Source of the DNA: Raineya sp964654605
GTDB taxonomy: Bacteria; Bacteroidota; Bacteroidia; Cytophagales; Thermonemataceae
Assembly: GCA_964654605.1 (NCBI GenBank)
Contig: CAZZLW010000046.1
Span: forward strand, 62,001 to 126,000
Direction: 5' to 3'
DNA length: 64,000 nucleotides
In this document: one piece after another, positions 8,663 to 16,735 of the stretch
How positions within the stretch are numbered: position 1 is the first letter of the stretch
Layout of the letters: every line of letters begins with the position of its first letter
Program-made: the position numbers and the translations under genes
Notes under the pieces: generated by a model
What the model was told of the DNA's origin: nothing
The model's input: the letters and a program-made list of their open reading frames with translations, nothing else
The model's database searches: none

Positions 8663-10771
8663 ATGCAAAATATTATTCGCTTTTTATTTGTTTTTTCTGC
8701 TGTGATTCTTGTTTCTTGTGGGGGCTTCAACAAAGCCTATAAACACTACGAGGAGGGAGAATACCAAGATGCCATTGAAACGCTTAAAAAATTACAAGCT
8801 AAAAAACCTGATGACCCTTTGGTGAATTTTTATTTGGCTCAGTCTCTACGCAAATCTAATCGCCTGCGTGAAGCAGAGGAGTATTATGCCAAAGTTTATA
8901 ATAAAAAAATACCCAAAACCCACCACGAAGACCACGAAGACGATGCCAAATTTTATTATGCCGTAGTGCTTGAAGAGAATGGTAAAGTAGAAGAAGCACT
9001 CAAACAATACGAAAACTACGCCAAAAAAGGTAAAAATAGGGCTTATGTAGCACGTGCCAAAAGAGAAGTTGAAAATTTGAAAAAGCGTGAGGAATTGGAG
9101 AAAATTCAAACTTTTTTTGAAGTAAAGCCTGTTGAAAATCTGAATACGAATTTTGCTGAATTTGCTCCTGTCATCTATCAAGATAAACTTGTTTTGAGTG
9201 CTTCTCGTGATAAATCTCACGAATCGGATATTAACGGACAGAAAAATTTGGGTATTTATTATGTGCCTTTGCAAAGTTTGCAGTCGGGAGAGGCAAAAAT
9301 GCAAGTTTTTGACCCCAATATTCATAAAGAAAACGTAAATGAAGGTACGCCTACATTCAGCCGTGACGGCAAAACGATGATTTTTGCTCGTGCCGCTTCC
9401 GTAAATCGCAAGAAAGGTCCGAAAAATATGAAATTGTATATTTCGGAGCTAGATAAAGACGGAAATTGGACTGAACCTCGTCTTTTGGAAGGAGTAAGCA
9501 GTGGCGATAACGAAAGCTATTACGGAAAGCCTACGGCAAAATCTGTTCCAAAAGCCTATGTTTGGGACGCTCAGCCCTTCCTTTCGGCTGATGGACAACG
9601 CTTGTATTTTGTTTCGGATAGAGAAGCTGATGATAAAGGTACAAAAAGCATAGGCAGACACGATATTTTTGTTGCCGAAAAGAAAAAAGACGGCACTTGG
9701 GGCAATGTTCGCAATCTTGGCAAAGAAATCAATACCGAAGCTGATGAGTATTTCCCCTATGTAGCCCCTGACGGCAGGCTTTATTTTGCCTCTGACGGAC
9801 ACCCCAGCCTTGGCGGTTTGGATATTTTCGTAGCAGAGCGTAAAGAGGGAAAAATCACCGTAGAAAACTTAGGCAAACCTATCAATTCTGCTTTTGATGA
9901 CTTTGGCATAATGTTTATCAACGACAGAGAGGGCTATTTCAGTTCCAATCGTGCCGAAGGCAAAGGTGATGATGATATTTTCTATTTCATTGATAAAAAT
10001 CCAGGCAAACGTACTGTGAATTACTTTGTGAAGTTCAAAACGATTGGTGTGAAAAAAGACGAAACAGAAATCCCTCTTGCCAATGCTCACGTGAAAATTT
10101 TAGATGATAACGATAAAGTAATTCAAGAGTTCTTTACCAACGATAAAGCAGAAACAGAAACTATCCCTGTAAAAGATGATAGACTTGCTTTCAAGGTGGT
10201 AGCTGATGTTTCTCATCAGAAAAAACCTTTCCTTGCGGCTCGTAACGATTTTGCTCTTGTGAAAATTCCTGAAAAATATTTGCCTCCCAAACCTGTGATT
10301 GATACAACTTTTGTCTATGAGCTAAAACTTCAAGAGTATGATGACAAGACCAAATTCACTCTGAATATCCTTTACGACTTTAACAAATGGAATATTCGCC
10401 CCGATGCGGCTAAAATTCTTGATGAGTTTATTGTATTCTTGAAAGATAACCCCAATGTGAAAATTGAATTAGGTTCACACACAGATGCAGTGGGTAATTT
10501 TGAAGATAATGACCTTCTTTCCAAACGCAGAGCTGAATCGGCTGTAGAGTATATCGTAACCAAAGGTGGCTTTGATAAAGAACGTATCGTACCACAAGGT
10601 TATGGAGAGTATGTGCCAAGAGTGGTTACCAAAGAACTTGCTGAGCAATACGATTTCTTGAAAGAAGGTGATGTGCTTGATGAAGCGTTTATCAACAAAT
10701 TCAAAGATAAGAAAACCCGAGACCTTTTACATCAACTCAACCGCCGAACCGAAATTCGCATTTTGCGATAA
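8663..10771 (+). CDS. porE: PorE-like T9SS lipoprotein: TPR, WD40-like propeller, CRD, OmpA domain
   Basis: A 702-residue outer-membrane-associated lipoprotein of the type IX secretion system. The domain order matches PorE: lipobox ILVSCGG (Cys about residue 20), TPRs (about 25-150), a PD40/WD40-like propeller with repeated DG..LYF.SDR and GG.DIF blades (about 170-460), a carboxypeptidase-regulatory-like beta domain (about 475-560), and a C-terminal OmpA peptidoglycan-binding domain (LGSHTDAVGNFEDNDLLSKR, about 605-702). PorE is thought to anchor the PorKLMN complex to peptidoglycan. The ATG at 8663 starts the lipoprotein signal; an upstream TTG at 8594 would bury it. A strong terminator follows. 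porU is 16 kb away, consistent with the usual scattering of T9SS genes. Confidence 0.88.
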   Translation: MQNIIRFLFVFSAVILVSCGGFNKAYKHYEEGEYQDAIETLKKLQAKKPDDPLVNFYLAQSLRKSNRLREAEEYYAKVYNKKIPKTHHEDHEDDAKFYYAVVLEENGKVEEALKQYENYAKKGKNRAYVARAKREVENLKKREELEKIQTFFEVKPVENLNTNFAEFAPVIYQDKLVLSASRDKSHESDINGQKNLGIYYVPLQSLQSGEAKMQVFDPNIHKENVNEGTPTFSRDGKTMIFARAASVNRKKGPKNMKLYISELDKDGNWTEPRLLEGVSSGDNESYYGKPTAKSVPKAYVWDAQPFLSADGQRLYFVSDREADDKGTKSIGRHDIFVAEKKKDGTWGNVRNLGKEINTEADEYFPYVAPDGRLYFASDGHPSLGGLDIFVAERKEGKITVENLGKPINSAFDDFGIMFINDREGYFSSNRAEGKGDDDIFYFIDKNPGKRTVNYFVKFKTIGVKKDETEIPLANAHVKILDDNDKVIQEFFTNDKAETETIPVKDDRLAFKVVADVSHQKKPFLAARNDFALVKIPEKYLPPKPVIDTTFVYELKLQEYDDKTKFTLNILYDFNKWNIRPDAAKILDEFIVFLKDNPNVKIELGSHTDAVGNFEDNDLLSKRRAESAVEYIVTKGGFDKERIVPQGYGEYVPRVVTKELAEQYDFLKEGDVLDEAFINKFKDKKTRDLLHQLNRRTEIRILR

Positions 10772-10802
10772 GAAGGTTCACAAAATTCCTTGGCGGATTT
10801 TT

Positions 10803-10836
10803 AGGGGCATAATATCTTATTGTGCCTCTTTTTTTT
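10803..10836 (+). terminator. Intrinsic terminator after porE
   Basis: A 12-bp imperfect stem (GGGGCATAATA with TATTGTGCCTC, one or two wobble pairs) followed by a run of eight T. It ends the porE transcript 32 bp after the stop. Confidence 0.8.
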
Positions 10837-10942
10837 GAGTAATTAATCAGGCAACCTATCATTGCAAAAGGAAAACACTTTAACAACTTTTTAAACTTTT
10901 GAATTCTGTAAATCTTGTAAATCCTGGTAAAATTTTCCCACT

Positions 10943-12193
10943 ATGATAAAAGCTGAAATTCTAAATATTGGAGATGAGATTTTATACGGACAAATTACCA
11001 ACACCAATGCCCAATGGATGAGTGCCGAATTGGATAAAATTGGCATTCGGGTAATTAGGCATAGCGTAGTAAGCGATACCGAAGAAGCTATTTTGGAAGG
11101 CTTGCAAGAAGCTGAAAAGCGAGCTGATGTAATTCTGACAACAGGGGGCTTGGGACCTACCAAAGACGATATTACTAAGAAAACCCTTTGTAAGTTTTTT
11201 GGCGTAGAACTGATACGCCACCCTGAGGCTTTGCGTGCTGTTACACATTTTTTTGAAAGTCGAGGCAGAGAAATGTTGGAAATCAATCGTCAGCAAGCCG
11301 ATTTGCCTGCCAATGCTGTTTATATTCCTAATCTCAAAGGAACTGCCCCAGGTATGTGGTTTGAAAGAAACAGAAAAATTTTTGTTTCAATGCCGGGAGT
11401 ACCTCACGAAATGCAGTTTATTATGCAAAGCTACGTGCTTGAAAACCTACAAAAGTTTTTTCAAACGCCCAGCATTGTGCATAAAATGATAAAAACCGTA
11501 GGCATTGGCGAAAGCTATTTGGCTCGTGAAATTGAAACTTGGGAGAATAACCTTCCCGAAAACCTAAAACTTGCTTATTTGCCTTCTTTTGGAATGGTAC
11601 GGCTTAGAATTACAGGCTTTGGATATGATAAAGAGGCTGTTCGCAGGCAAATTGAGCAGGAAGTAGAGAAAGTTTTGCCACTCATTGATAAGTATGTTTA
11701 TGGATTTGATGAAGATGATTTAGCAATGGCTGTGGGTAGGCTTTTGGTTCAAAACAAAAAGACACTTGCTATTGCCGAAAGCTGTACTGGGGGCTATTTG
11801 GCACATTGTTTCACACAGCACGCTGGTAGTTCGGAGTATCTGAAAGGGGCATTGGTGGCATATAGCAACGAATTAAAAATCAATGTTTTAGGTGTAAAAA
11901 AAGAAACTATTGAGGAGTTTGGAGCGGTGAGTGAGCAGACCGTCTTGGAAATGGCAAGCAATATCCGAAAGCTATGTAATGCAGATATTGGCATTGCAAC
12001 TAGCGGTATTGCAGGACCCGGAGGAGCTACCCCCACCAAACCCGTGGGTACGATTTGGGTTGCTTATGCAGATGAAAAAGGAGCTTCAGCCAAGTTGTAT
12101 CAGTTAGGAAACGATAGAATGGTCAATATTCAGGTAACTGCCAATTTGCTCATAGATTGGCTTCGCCGAAAGCAGGGGGTAAGAGCCAAATAG
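10943..12193 (+). CDS. cinA: CinA, competence/damage-inducible protein A with nicotinamide-nucleotide amidase domain
   Basis: A 416-residue two-domain enzyme of NAD (pyridine nucleotide) recycling. The N-terminal molybdopterin-binding-like domain (about 1-250) begins MIKAEILNIGDEILYGQ and carries TTGGLGPTKDD. The C-terminal CinA amidase domain (about 255-410) has the catalytic AESCTGG serine loop, SGIAGPGGATPTKPVG and GTIWVAY. The C-terminal domain hydrolyses NMN to nicotinate mononucleotide plus ammonia; the N-terminal domain is a COG1058-type ADP-ribose pyrophosphatase. Length is normal for the family. It stands alone between porE and acpP, with 170 bp and 124 bp gaps on the two sides. Confidence 0.95.
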   Translation: MIKAEILNIGDEILYGQITNTNAQWMSAELDKIGIRVIRHSVVSDTEEAILEGLQEAEKRADVILTTGGLGPTKDDITKKTLCKFFGVELIRHPEALRAVTHFFESRGREMLEINRQQADLPANAVYIPNLKGTAPGMWFERNRKIFVSMPGVPHEMQFIMQSYVLENLQKFFQTPSIVHKMIKTVGIGESYLAREIETWENNLPENLKLAYLPSFGMVRLRITGFGYDKEAVRRQIEQEVEKVLPLIDKYVYGFDEDDLAMAVGRLLVQNKKTLAIAESCTGGYLAHCFTQHAGSSEYLKGALVAYSNELKINVLGVKKETIEEFGAVSEQTVLEMASNIRKLCNADIGIATSGIAGPGGATPTKPVGTIWVAYADEKGASAKLYQLGNDRMVNIQVTANLLIDWLRRKQGVRAK

Positions 12194-12255
12194 CATATGG
12201 GGATAGCAAGCATACCTTTCAAAATTGGTGTATATCCAAAAATTTTTCAATTTTT

Positions 12256-12288
12256 TTTGGCAAATTTTTCAAAAATTGTATTTATTTG
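12256..12288 (+). promoter_or_regulatory. Probable promoter of acpP-fabF-rnc
   Basis: TTTG at 12256-12259, a 21-bp spacer, and TTTATTTG at 12281-12288. The -7 box differs from TAnnTTTG at its second base. The start of transcription would be near 12295, about 22 nt before the acpP ATG. Confidence 0.45.
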
Positions 12289-12317
12289 CGTTCTGTTAAA
12301 CCAAAACTGAATTAGAG

Positions 12318-12554
12318 ATGTCTACTATTGCAGAAAAAGTAAAAAGCATTATCGTAGAAAAATTGGGTGTAGAACCTTCTGAGGTTACCCCTGAGGCAAG
12401 TTTTACAAACGACTTGGGAGCTGACTCCCTCGACCAAGTAGAACTCATTATGGAATTTGAAAAAGAGTTTAACGTTTCTATTCCTGACGACCAAGCCGAA
12501 ACTATCAGTACGGTAGGACAGGCAATTGCTTATCTGGAAGCAAACGTAAAATAA
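12318..12554 (+). CDS. acpP: Acyl carrier protein
   Basis: A 78-residue acidic protein with the 4'-phosphopantetheine site DLGADSLDQVEL; the modified Ser is at about residue 39. It carries the growing acyl chain in type II fatty-acid synthesis. The gene is followed 24 bp later by fabF and then rnc, the order found across Bacteroidota. Length and motif are textbook. Confidence 0.98.
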   Translation: MSTIAEKVKSIIVEKLGVEPSEVTPEASFTNDLGADSLDQVELIMEFEKEFNVSIPDDQAETISTVGQAIAYLEANVK

Positions 12555-12578
12555 TCTTCTAACCAAAAATCCAACTCA

Positions 12579-13832
12579 ATGAACCCAAAAAGAGTGGTAA
12601 TTACAGGGTTGGGAGCAGTAACGCCCATTGGAAATACAGTTGCCGAATATTGGGAAGGGCTTTCCAAAGGTGTGAGCGGTGCCGCTCCCATTACCCGTTT
12701 TGATGCCTCCAAGTTCAAAACTCGCTTTGCTTGCGAAGTAAAAAATTTTGATGTCAAACTCTACATAGAACACAAAGAAGCCCGTAAAATGGACTTGTTT
12801 CAGCACTATGCTATTGCCGTTGCTGAACAAGCTATCCAAGATGCAGGTTTTGACTTACAAAGCCTTGATAAACGCCGTGTAGGTGTGATATGGGGTTCGG
12901 GGATAGGCGGATTGCGGTCTTTGCAAATGGAAGTGGTTGATTTTGCCAAAGGCGATGGTACCCCTCGCTTCAATCCCTTCTTTATTCCTAAAATGATTGC
13001 CGACCTTGCTCCCGGGCATATTTCTATTAAGTACGGCTTCTTAGGACCCAACTACACTACGGTTTCGGCTTGTGCTTCTGCCAATAATGCTATTATTGAT
13101 GCCTTTAATTATATCCGTTGGGGAAAAGCAAATGTTATTCTTACAGGTGGCTCGGAAGCCGCTGTTACCGAAGCAGGTATCGGCGGGTTCAATGCCAATA
13201 AAGCTCTTTCCGAACGCAATGATAGCCCCGAAACTGCCTCTCGTCCTTACGATAAAGATAGAGATGGCTTTGTGCTTGGTGAAGGAGGAGCTTGCCTCAT
13301 TTTGGAAGAGTACGAACACGCCAAGAAACGCGGTGCCAAAATCTATGCCGAAGTAGTAGGAGCTGGCTTTTCTTCCGATGCCTACCATATTACAGCTCCA
13401 CACCCCGAAGGCTTGGGCGTAATTTATTGTATGCAAGATGCTCTTGATGATGCAGGTATCAGTCCTGATAAAATTGACTACATCAACACCCACGGTACTT
13501 CTACACCCATTGGCGACCCACAAGAAATTAAAGCCATTCAGGAAGTTTTCGGCGAACACGCCTACAAACTCAACATCAGCTCTACCAAGTCAATGACAGG
13601 GCATTTGTTGGGGGCTACAGGTGCCGTAGAAGCCCTTGCTTGCGTTTTAGCTATACAGCATCAGGTTGTGCCACCTACTATCAACCTTTTTGAAATAGAC
13701 GAGGTGCTGGATAAAAGACTCAACTTTACACCCAATAAAGCCCAAGAACGTAAAATTACTTATGCTTTGAGCAATGATTTTGGCTTTGGTGGGCATAATA
13801 CTACGATTATTTTCAAGAAATTTGAAGAGTAA
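12579..13832 (+). CDS. fabF: 3-oxoacyl-[acyl-carrier-protein] synthase II
   Basis: A 417-residue condensing enzyme that elongates acyl-ACP with malonyl-ACP. The Cys-His-His triad is complete: Cys in VSACASANNAI (about 163), His in NTHGTSTPIGD (about 304) and His in KSMTGHLLGATGAVEAL (about 340). The ending SNDFGFGGHNTTIIF is the usual glycine-rich C-terminal loop. It lies between acpP and rnc in one transcription unit; the gap to rnc is 8 bp. Confidence 0.98.
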   Translation: MNPKRVVITGLGAVTPIGNTVAEYWEGLSKGVSGAAPITRFDASKFKTRFACEVKNFDVKLYIEHKEARKMDLFQHYAIAVAEQAIQDAGFDLQSLDKRRVGVIWGSGIGGLRSLQMEVVDFAKGDGTPRFNPFFIPKMIADLAPGHISIKYGFLGPNYTTVSACASANNAIIDAFNYIRWGKANVILTGGSEAAVTEAGIGGFNANKALSERNDSPETASRPYDKDRDGFVLGEGGACLILEEYEHAKKRGAKIYAEVVGAGFSSDAYHITAPHPEGLGVIYCMQDALDDAGISPDKIDYINTHGTSTPIGDPQEIKAIQEVFGEHAYKLNISSTKSMTGHLLGATGAVEALACVLAIQHQVVPPTINLFEIDEVLDKRLNFTPNKAQERKITYALSNDFGFGGHNTTIIFKKFEE

Positions 13833-13840
13833 TTGCTCCG

Positions 13841-14587
13841 ATGCTTTGGCTCAAGCACCTTCAAGCGTTTTTTAGGAAGTATTCACCCCAAGAGCAAAGG
13901 CTTATTTCTTTTGTGAAAAACATCACAGGAAGTAAGCCTTTGAACTTATCTTTGTACCGATTGGCTCTGATACATAGTTCGGTAGCGATACAAACGCCTA
14001 ATCAAAATTTTCGCCTTTCCAACGAACGCTTGGAGTATTTGGGAGATGCCGTTTTGGGCTTGATTATCGCAGAATACCTTTACAAAAAATTTCCCTACAA
14101 AGATGAGGGCTTTCTGACTGAAATTCGCTCTCGGATTGTCAATCGTGAAAGTTTGAACCAACTGGCTCACAAAATAGGCTTGACCGAGCTTATAGAATAC
14201 GAAACTTCTATTCAAATTCGTGGCAATCAGTCTATTGCAGGCGATGCTATGGAGGCATTTATTGGGGCGGTGTATTTGGATAAGGGTTTTGCTTTTTGTA
14301 GAATTTTTGTGCTGAAACGTCTTTTACAGGCTCATTTGGATTTAGATAAAATCATACAAACCAATCTCAACTACAAAAGTCTGCTGATTGAGTATGCCCA
14401 AAAAAACGGCAAAAATGTAGAGTTTGTACTTGTTGAAGAGAAAAATTATCGGAATACTACTACTTTCACTGTGGAGGTTCGTCTGAATGGCAAAGGCATT
14501 TCACAAGGAATGGGACAAAACAAGAAAAAAGCTGAACAAGCCGCCGCCGAAAAAGCACTGCAAGCTCTGAATGTTCCCTTGAAATAA
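13841..14587 (+). CDS. rnc: Ribonuclease III
   Basis: A 248-residue double-strand-specific endoribonuclease for rRNA and mRNA processing. The RNase III signature NERLEYLGDAVLGLIIAEYLY lies at about residues 62-82 (Glu and Asp metal ligands present), with GDAMEAFIGAVYLD near 137. The C-terminal dsRNA-binding domain runs from about 172 and ends with the KKKAEQAAAEKAL helix. The N-terminal extension of about 35 residues before the catalytic domain is common in Bacteroidota. The ATG at 13841 is the first after the fabF stop. Confidence 0.96.
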   Translation: MLWLKHLQAFFRKYSPQEQRLISFVKNITGSKPLNLSLYRLALIHSSVAIQTPNQNFRLSNERLEYLGDAVLGLIIAEYLYKKFPYKDEGFLTEIRSRIVNRESLNQLAHKIGLTELIEYETSIQIRGNQSIAGDAMEAFIGAVYLDKGFAFCRIFVLKRLLQAHLDLDKIIQTNLNYKSLLIEYAQKNGKNVEFVLVEEKNYRNTTTFTVEVRLNGKGISQGMGQNKKKAEQAAAEKALQALNVPLK

Positions 14588-14626
14588 TTTCTTGCTTCTA
14601 ATACAAGAGCCAAAAGATTTTATTTT

Positions 14627-14771
14627 GTGATTATTTACGTTCAAGAAGTTCAAAGTTTGATGTTCAAGTCTTTCAGGGCTTTATCTCTCACTTTTTCTAT
14701 CTATTTTCTCAAATCCTATTCCTGCATCTTGTTTCCTGTTTCCTTATTTCAAACTATACCCTAAACAATTA
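14627..14771. repeat. Dispersed ~145-bp intergenic element, copy A
   Basis: It opens with the 5' block TTATTTACGTTCAAGAAGTTCAA, continues with a weak hairpin (AAGTC...GGGCTT), a pyrimidine-rich middle and the block CCTGTTTCCTTATTTCAAAC, and ends CTATACCCTAAACAATTAC. The same order of blocks occurs at 20160-20303 and, inverted, at 36653-36800. This copy lies between two convergent genes (rnc and the repeat lipoprotein). Confidence 0.85.
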
Positions 14772-14780
14772 CTATATTTT

Positions 14781-15866
14781 TTAATCTTGTTTAGGTTCTT
14801 GCTCTGCTGTTTTGGCTTTATTTTCTTTTTGCATTTGTTTGAGTTCTTTGGCTCGTGAGGGGGCATTGAGCGGCAAAGGATTGGGCGTAGGCGTACCCGA
14901 AATAACTCTTTTCACAGGTTTGCCATTTACCCATATTTCGCCACGATTGGGATATAAGATTTCGCCTTTTCCGCTACTTACTACTGCTCCTTGTCTTTCA
15001 GTAGGGTTGTAACGAGGGGATTTTTCAGGGAATTTTTGATAGCGGGGCATATCTTTTTTCCACATAAATTTGCCTTTACGCAAATAACGCACATTGTAGG
15101 GCTTGGAGCGGTATTTTTGCAACTCACGATTGGATAGCTTAGACTTACGCAAAGAATACCTGATTTTCAAAGCCCCCAGTGAAGTTGCCATACGATGAGA
15201 GCGTTTCATACGTACTTTTTTCCAATCTACATAACGTACCGTACCGCTATAATTCTGCATTTTGCGAGTATTATGGATAATAGCCTTTCGGCGTCTATTA
15301 AGAAAGCTATATTTTATTGCTCCCCCCGTAAATTCATCATATCCGCGTCTGTATTCGTGTGGGCGAAATTTGTAATTTGAAATAAACTTATCGTGTCCAA
15401 ATTTTTTCTTGGTAGGCAGAAAGGCATAACGAGATATGAACTTATCGTAGCCACGTCTGTACTGATGAGGCAAAAATTTGGATTTAGATTTGAACGTAGC
15501 AAAGCCTGTTTGCAATTTGTGAGGCAAAAACTTGTAATTAGACTTGAACGTAGCAAAGCCTTTTTTAGGCTCTCTTGGGAATAGCGGTTCAGAGCCTCGG
15601 AACTGGCTTTGCCCTAATACTTGGGGCGATTCTACATATCTTTTTTGCCCTGCATAATACCCCGATTGTACGGTTTGTGAATTAGGAATTTTTTCCGAGC
15701 CCTTGGATTTTATGCCCTCGCTTGGAGTTACACGCTTTTTCAGACGATATTTGTTGGTAAGAACAGGCTTTTTGGAGGCGGTATTGTCTTTGCGTTGAGC
15801 AAAAACTTCGCTACAAGCCAAGAAAATTAAACTCAAAAAAATGATATGTATAAGTTTGGTTTTCAA
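14781..15866 (-). CDS. Basic secreted or lipoprotein with five 18-residue repeats, unknown function
   Basis: A 361-residue, strongly basic protein that I do not recognise. The N-terminus is a signal sequence with a possible lipobox (LIFLACSE, Cys 18) or a type I site after VFAQ. Residues 102-191 are tandem 18-residue units of the pattern GF.TFKS.YKFLPH....; units 1-4 are clear and unit 5 (RGYDEFTGG...) is degenerate. The remainder is rich in Arg, Lys and Tyr (GYYAGQKRYVES, KYRSKPYNVRYLRKGKF), and the tail is proline-rich and then charged. Basic repeat proteins of this kind suggest a structural or polyanion-binding envelope role, which is inference only. A second Lys-rich lipoprotein gene lies just upstream in the same direction, 127 bp away. 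Confidence 0.75.
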   Translation of the reverse strand: MKTKLIHIIFLSLIFLACSEVFAQRKDNTASKKPVLTNKYRLKKRVTPSEGIKSKGSEKIPNSQTVQSGYYAGQKRYVESPQVLGQSQFRGSEPLFPREPKKGFATFKSNYKFLPHKLQTGFATFKSKSKFLPHQYRRGYDKFISRYAFLPTKKKFGHDKFISNYKFRPHEYRRGYDEFTGGAIKYSFLNRRRKAIIHNTRKMQNYSGTVRYVDWKKVRMKRSHRMATSLGALKIRYSLRKSKLSNRELQKYRSKPYNVRYLRKGKFMWKKDMPRYQKFPEKSPRYNPTERQGAVVSSGKGEILYPNRGEIWVNGKPVKRVISGTPTPNPLPLNAPSRAKELKQMQKENKAKTAEQEPKQD

Positions 15867-15879
15867 GCGATTATTTTTT

Positions 15880-15989
15880 GTAATTATTTACGTTCAAAAA
15901 CTATAAAGGTTCAAAGTTCAAGCGTTTGAGGTAAAAGTTTTTATCAATGTTCTAAATCCTATTTCCTGCATCTTGTTTGCTGTTTCTAT
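15880..15989. repeat. Diverged partial copy (B) of the dispersed element
   Basis: It starts with TAATTATTTACGTTCAA like copies A and C and has the CCTATTTCCTGCATCTTGTTT block in the same order, but the middle hairpin is lost. It fills the space between the two leftward lipoprotein genes. Confidence 0.6.
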
Positions 15990-15993
15990 TCTT

Positions 15994-16419
15994 TTAGTTT
16001 CCGTCTTTTTTGGGTTCTTGTTTTTCTTCGGGTAAAGTAGGAGTGGGTTTATCTTCTTCGGGTTGTTCTTGCTCAACTTCATCAGCATTTTTGGCTTTTT
16101 TAGCCTTTTTAGCTTTTTTCTTACGTCTTGCCTTGCTATCGGTATCGGGGAATAGTTCTTTATCTTTGATAAATTTCTTTTCTTTTCTAAAAATTTTGCT
16201 TAGCTGGGCTCTTGTTTTATGTTTCTTTTTGCTTACACCGCCCACTTTTTTTACTAATCCCGTTTTGCTATGCCTTTCGGTAATGATAAAATTGGTAGGT
16301 ACATAGCCATCCTCGGGAATAGCTACGGTGCCTACTTCCTGATACGCCGCACAAGTAGAAGGCTTGCGATTGCAAGCAAAAATCAGCCCAATGAAAAATA
16401 TGTAAAATAAATATTTCAA
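15994..16419 (-). CDS. Small Lys-rich lipoprotein, unknown function
   Basis: A 141-residue predicted lipoprotein: hydrophobic start followed by the lipobox LIFACNRK (Cys about 16). The middle is highly basic, with a run built of KKAKKAK units around residues 100-110, and the tail is acidic and proline-rich (EEDKPTPTLPEEKQEPKK). No family is recognised. Together with the next leftward gene (14781-15866) it forms a pair of basic envelope proteins that may be co-transcribed. A heptamer-repeat block lies directly upstream of its start. Confidence 0.7.
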   Translation of the reverse strand: MKYLFYIFFIGLIFACNRKPSTCAAYQEVGTVAIPEDGYVPTNFIITERHSKTGLVKKVGGVSKKKHKTRAQLSKIFRKEKKFIKDKELFPDTDSKARRKKKAKKAKKAKNADEVEQEQPEEDKPTPTLPEEKQEPKKDGN

Positions 16420-16480
16420 AACAAACGTTTTTGATTGAAACCCATTACTAAAATTGTCTAAATGCTTGGGAAGTAAGGTT

Positions 16481-16548
16481 TCTTAGGTTTAAGGTTTGAA
16501 GTTAGAAGGTTTAGAACTTCAAACTCTCAACCTAAAACTCTAAAAGCC
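16481..16548. repeat. Heptamer-repeat block forming an inverted repeat
   Basis: TTTGAAG/TTTAAGG-type units form an imperfect palindrome: GGTTTAAGGTTTGAAGTT at 16487-16504 pairs with AACTTCAAACTCTCAACC at 16515-16532 (14 of 18 positions). It lies 5' of the small Lys-rich lipoprotein gene. The rest of the 315-bp gap (16420-16735) holds the promoter of the rightward gene and no convincing reading frame. Confidence 0.65.
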
Positions 16549-16649
16549 TCACCACATAAATTTTAGACAAGTACTTTTTGCAAATATACAAAAGCCTTTC
16601 TGAAATTTAGCAAAAACTATGCAATATTTTCTTGGCAGAGACTTTATTG

Positions 16650-16681
16650 TTTGAACCTTTGGATAAAACTTTCTACTTTTG
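16650..16681 (+). promoter_or_regulatory. Promoter of the 699-residue exported protein gene
   Basis: TTTG at 16650-16653, a 20-bp spacer and TACTTTTG at 16674-16681: a full match to the Bacteroidota consensus. The expected start of transcription is near 16688, about 48 nt before the ATG. Confidence 0.65.
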
Positions 16682-16735
16682 CAAAAACTTTTCCAAGCAA
16701 TTTACGCTTTTCATTTCATCTAAACTCGTGTATCA

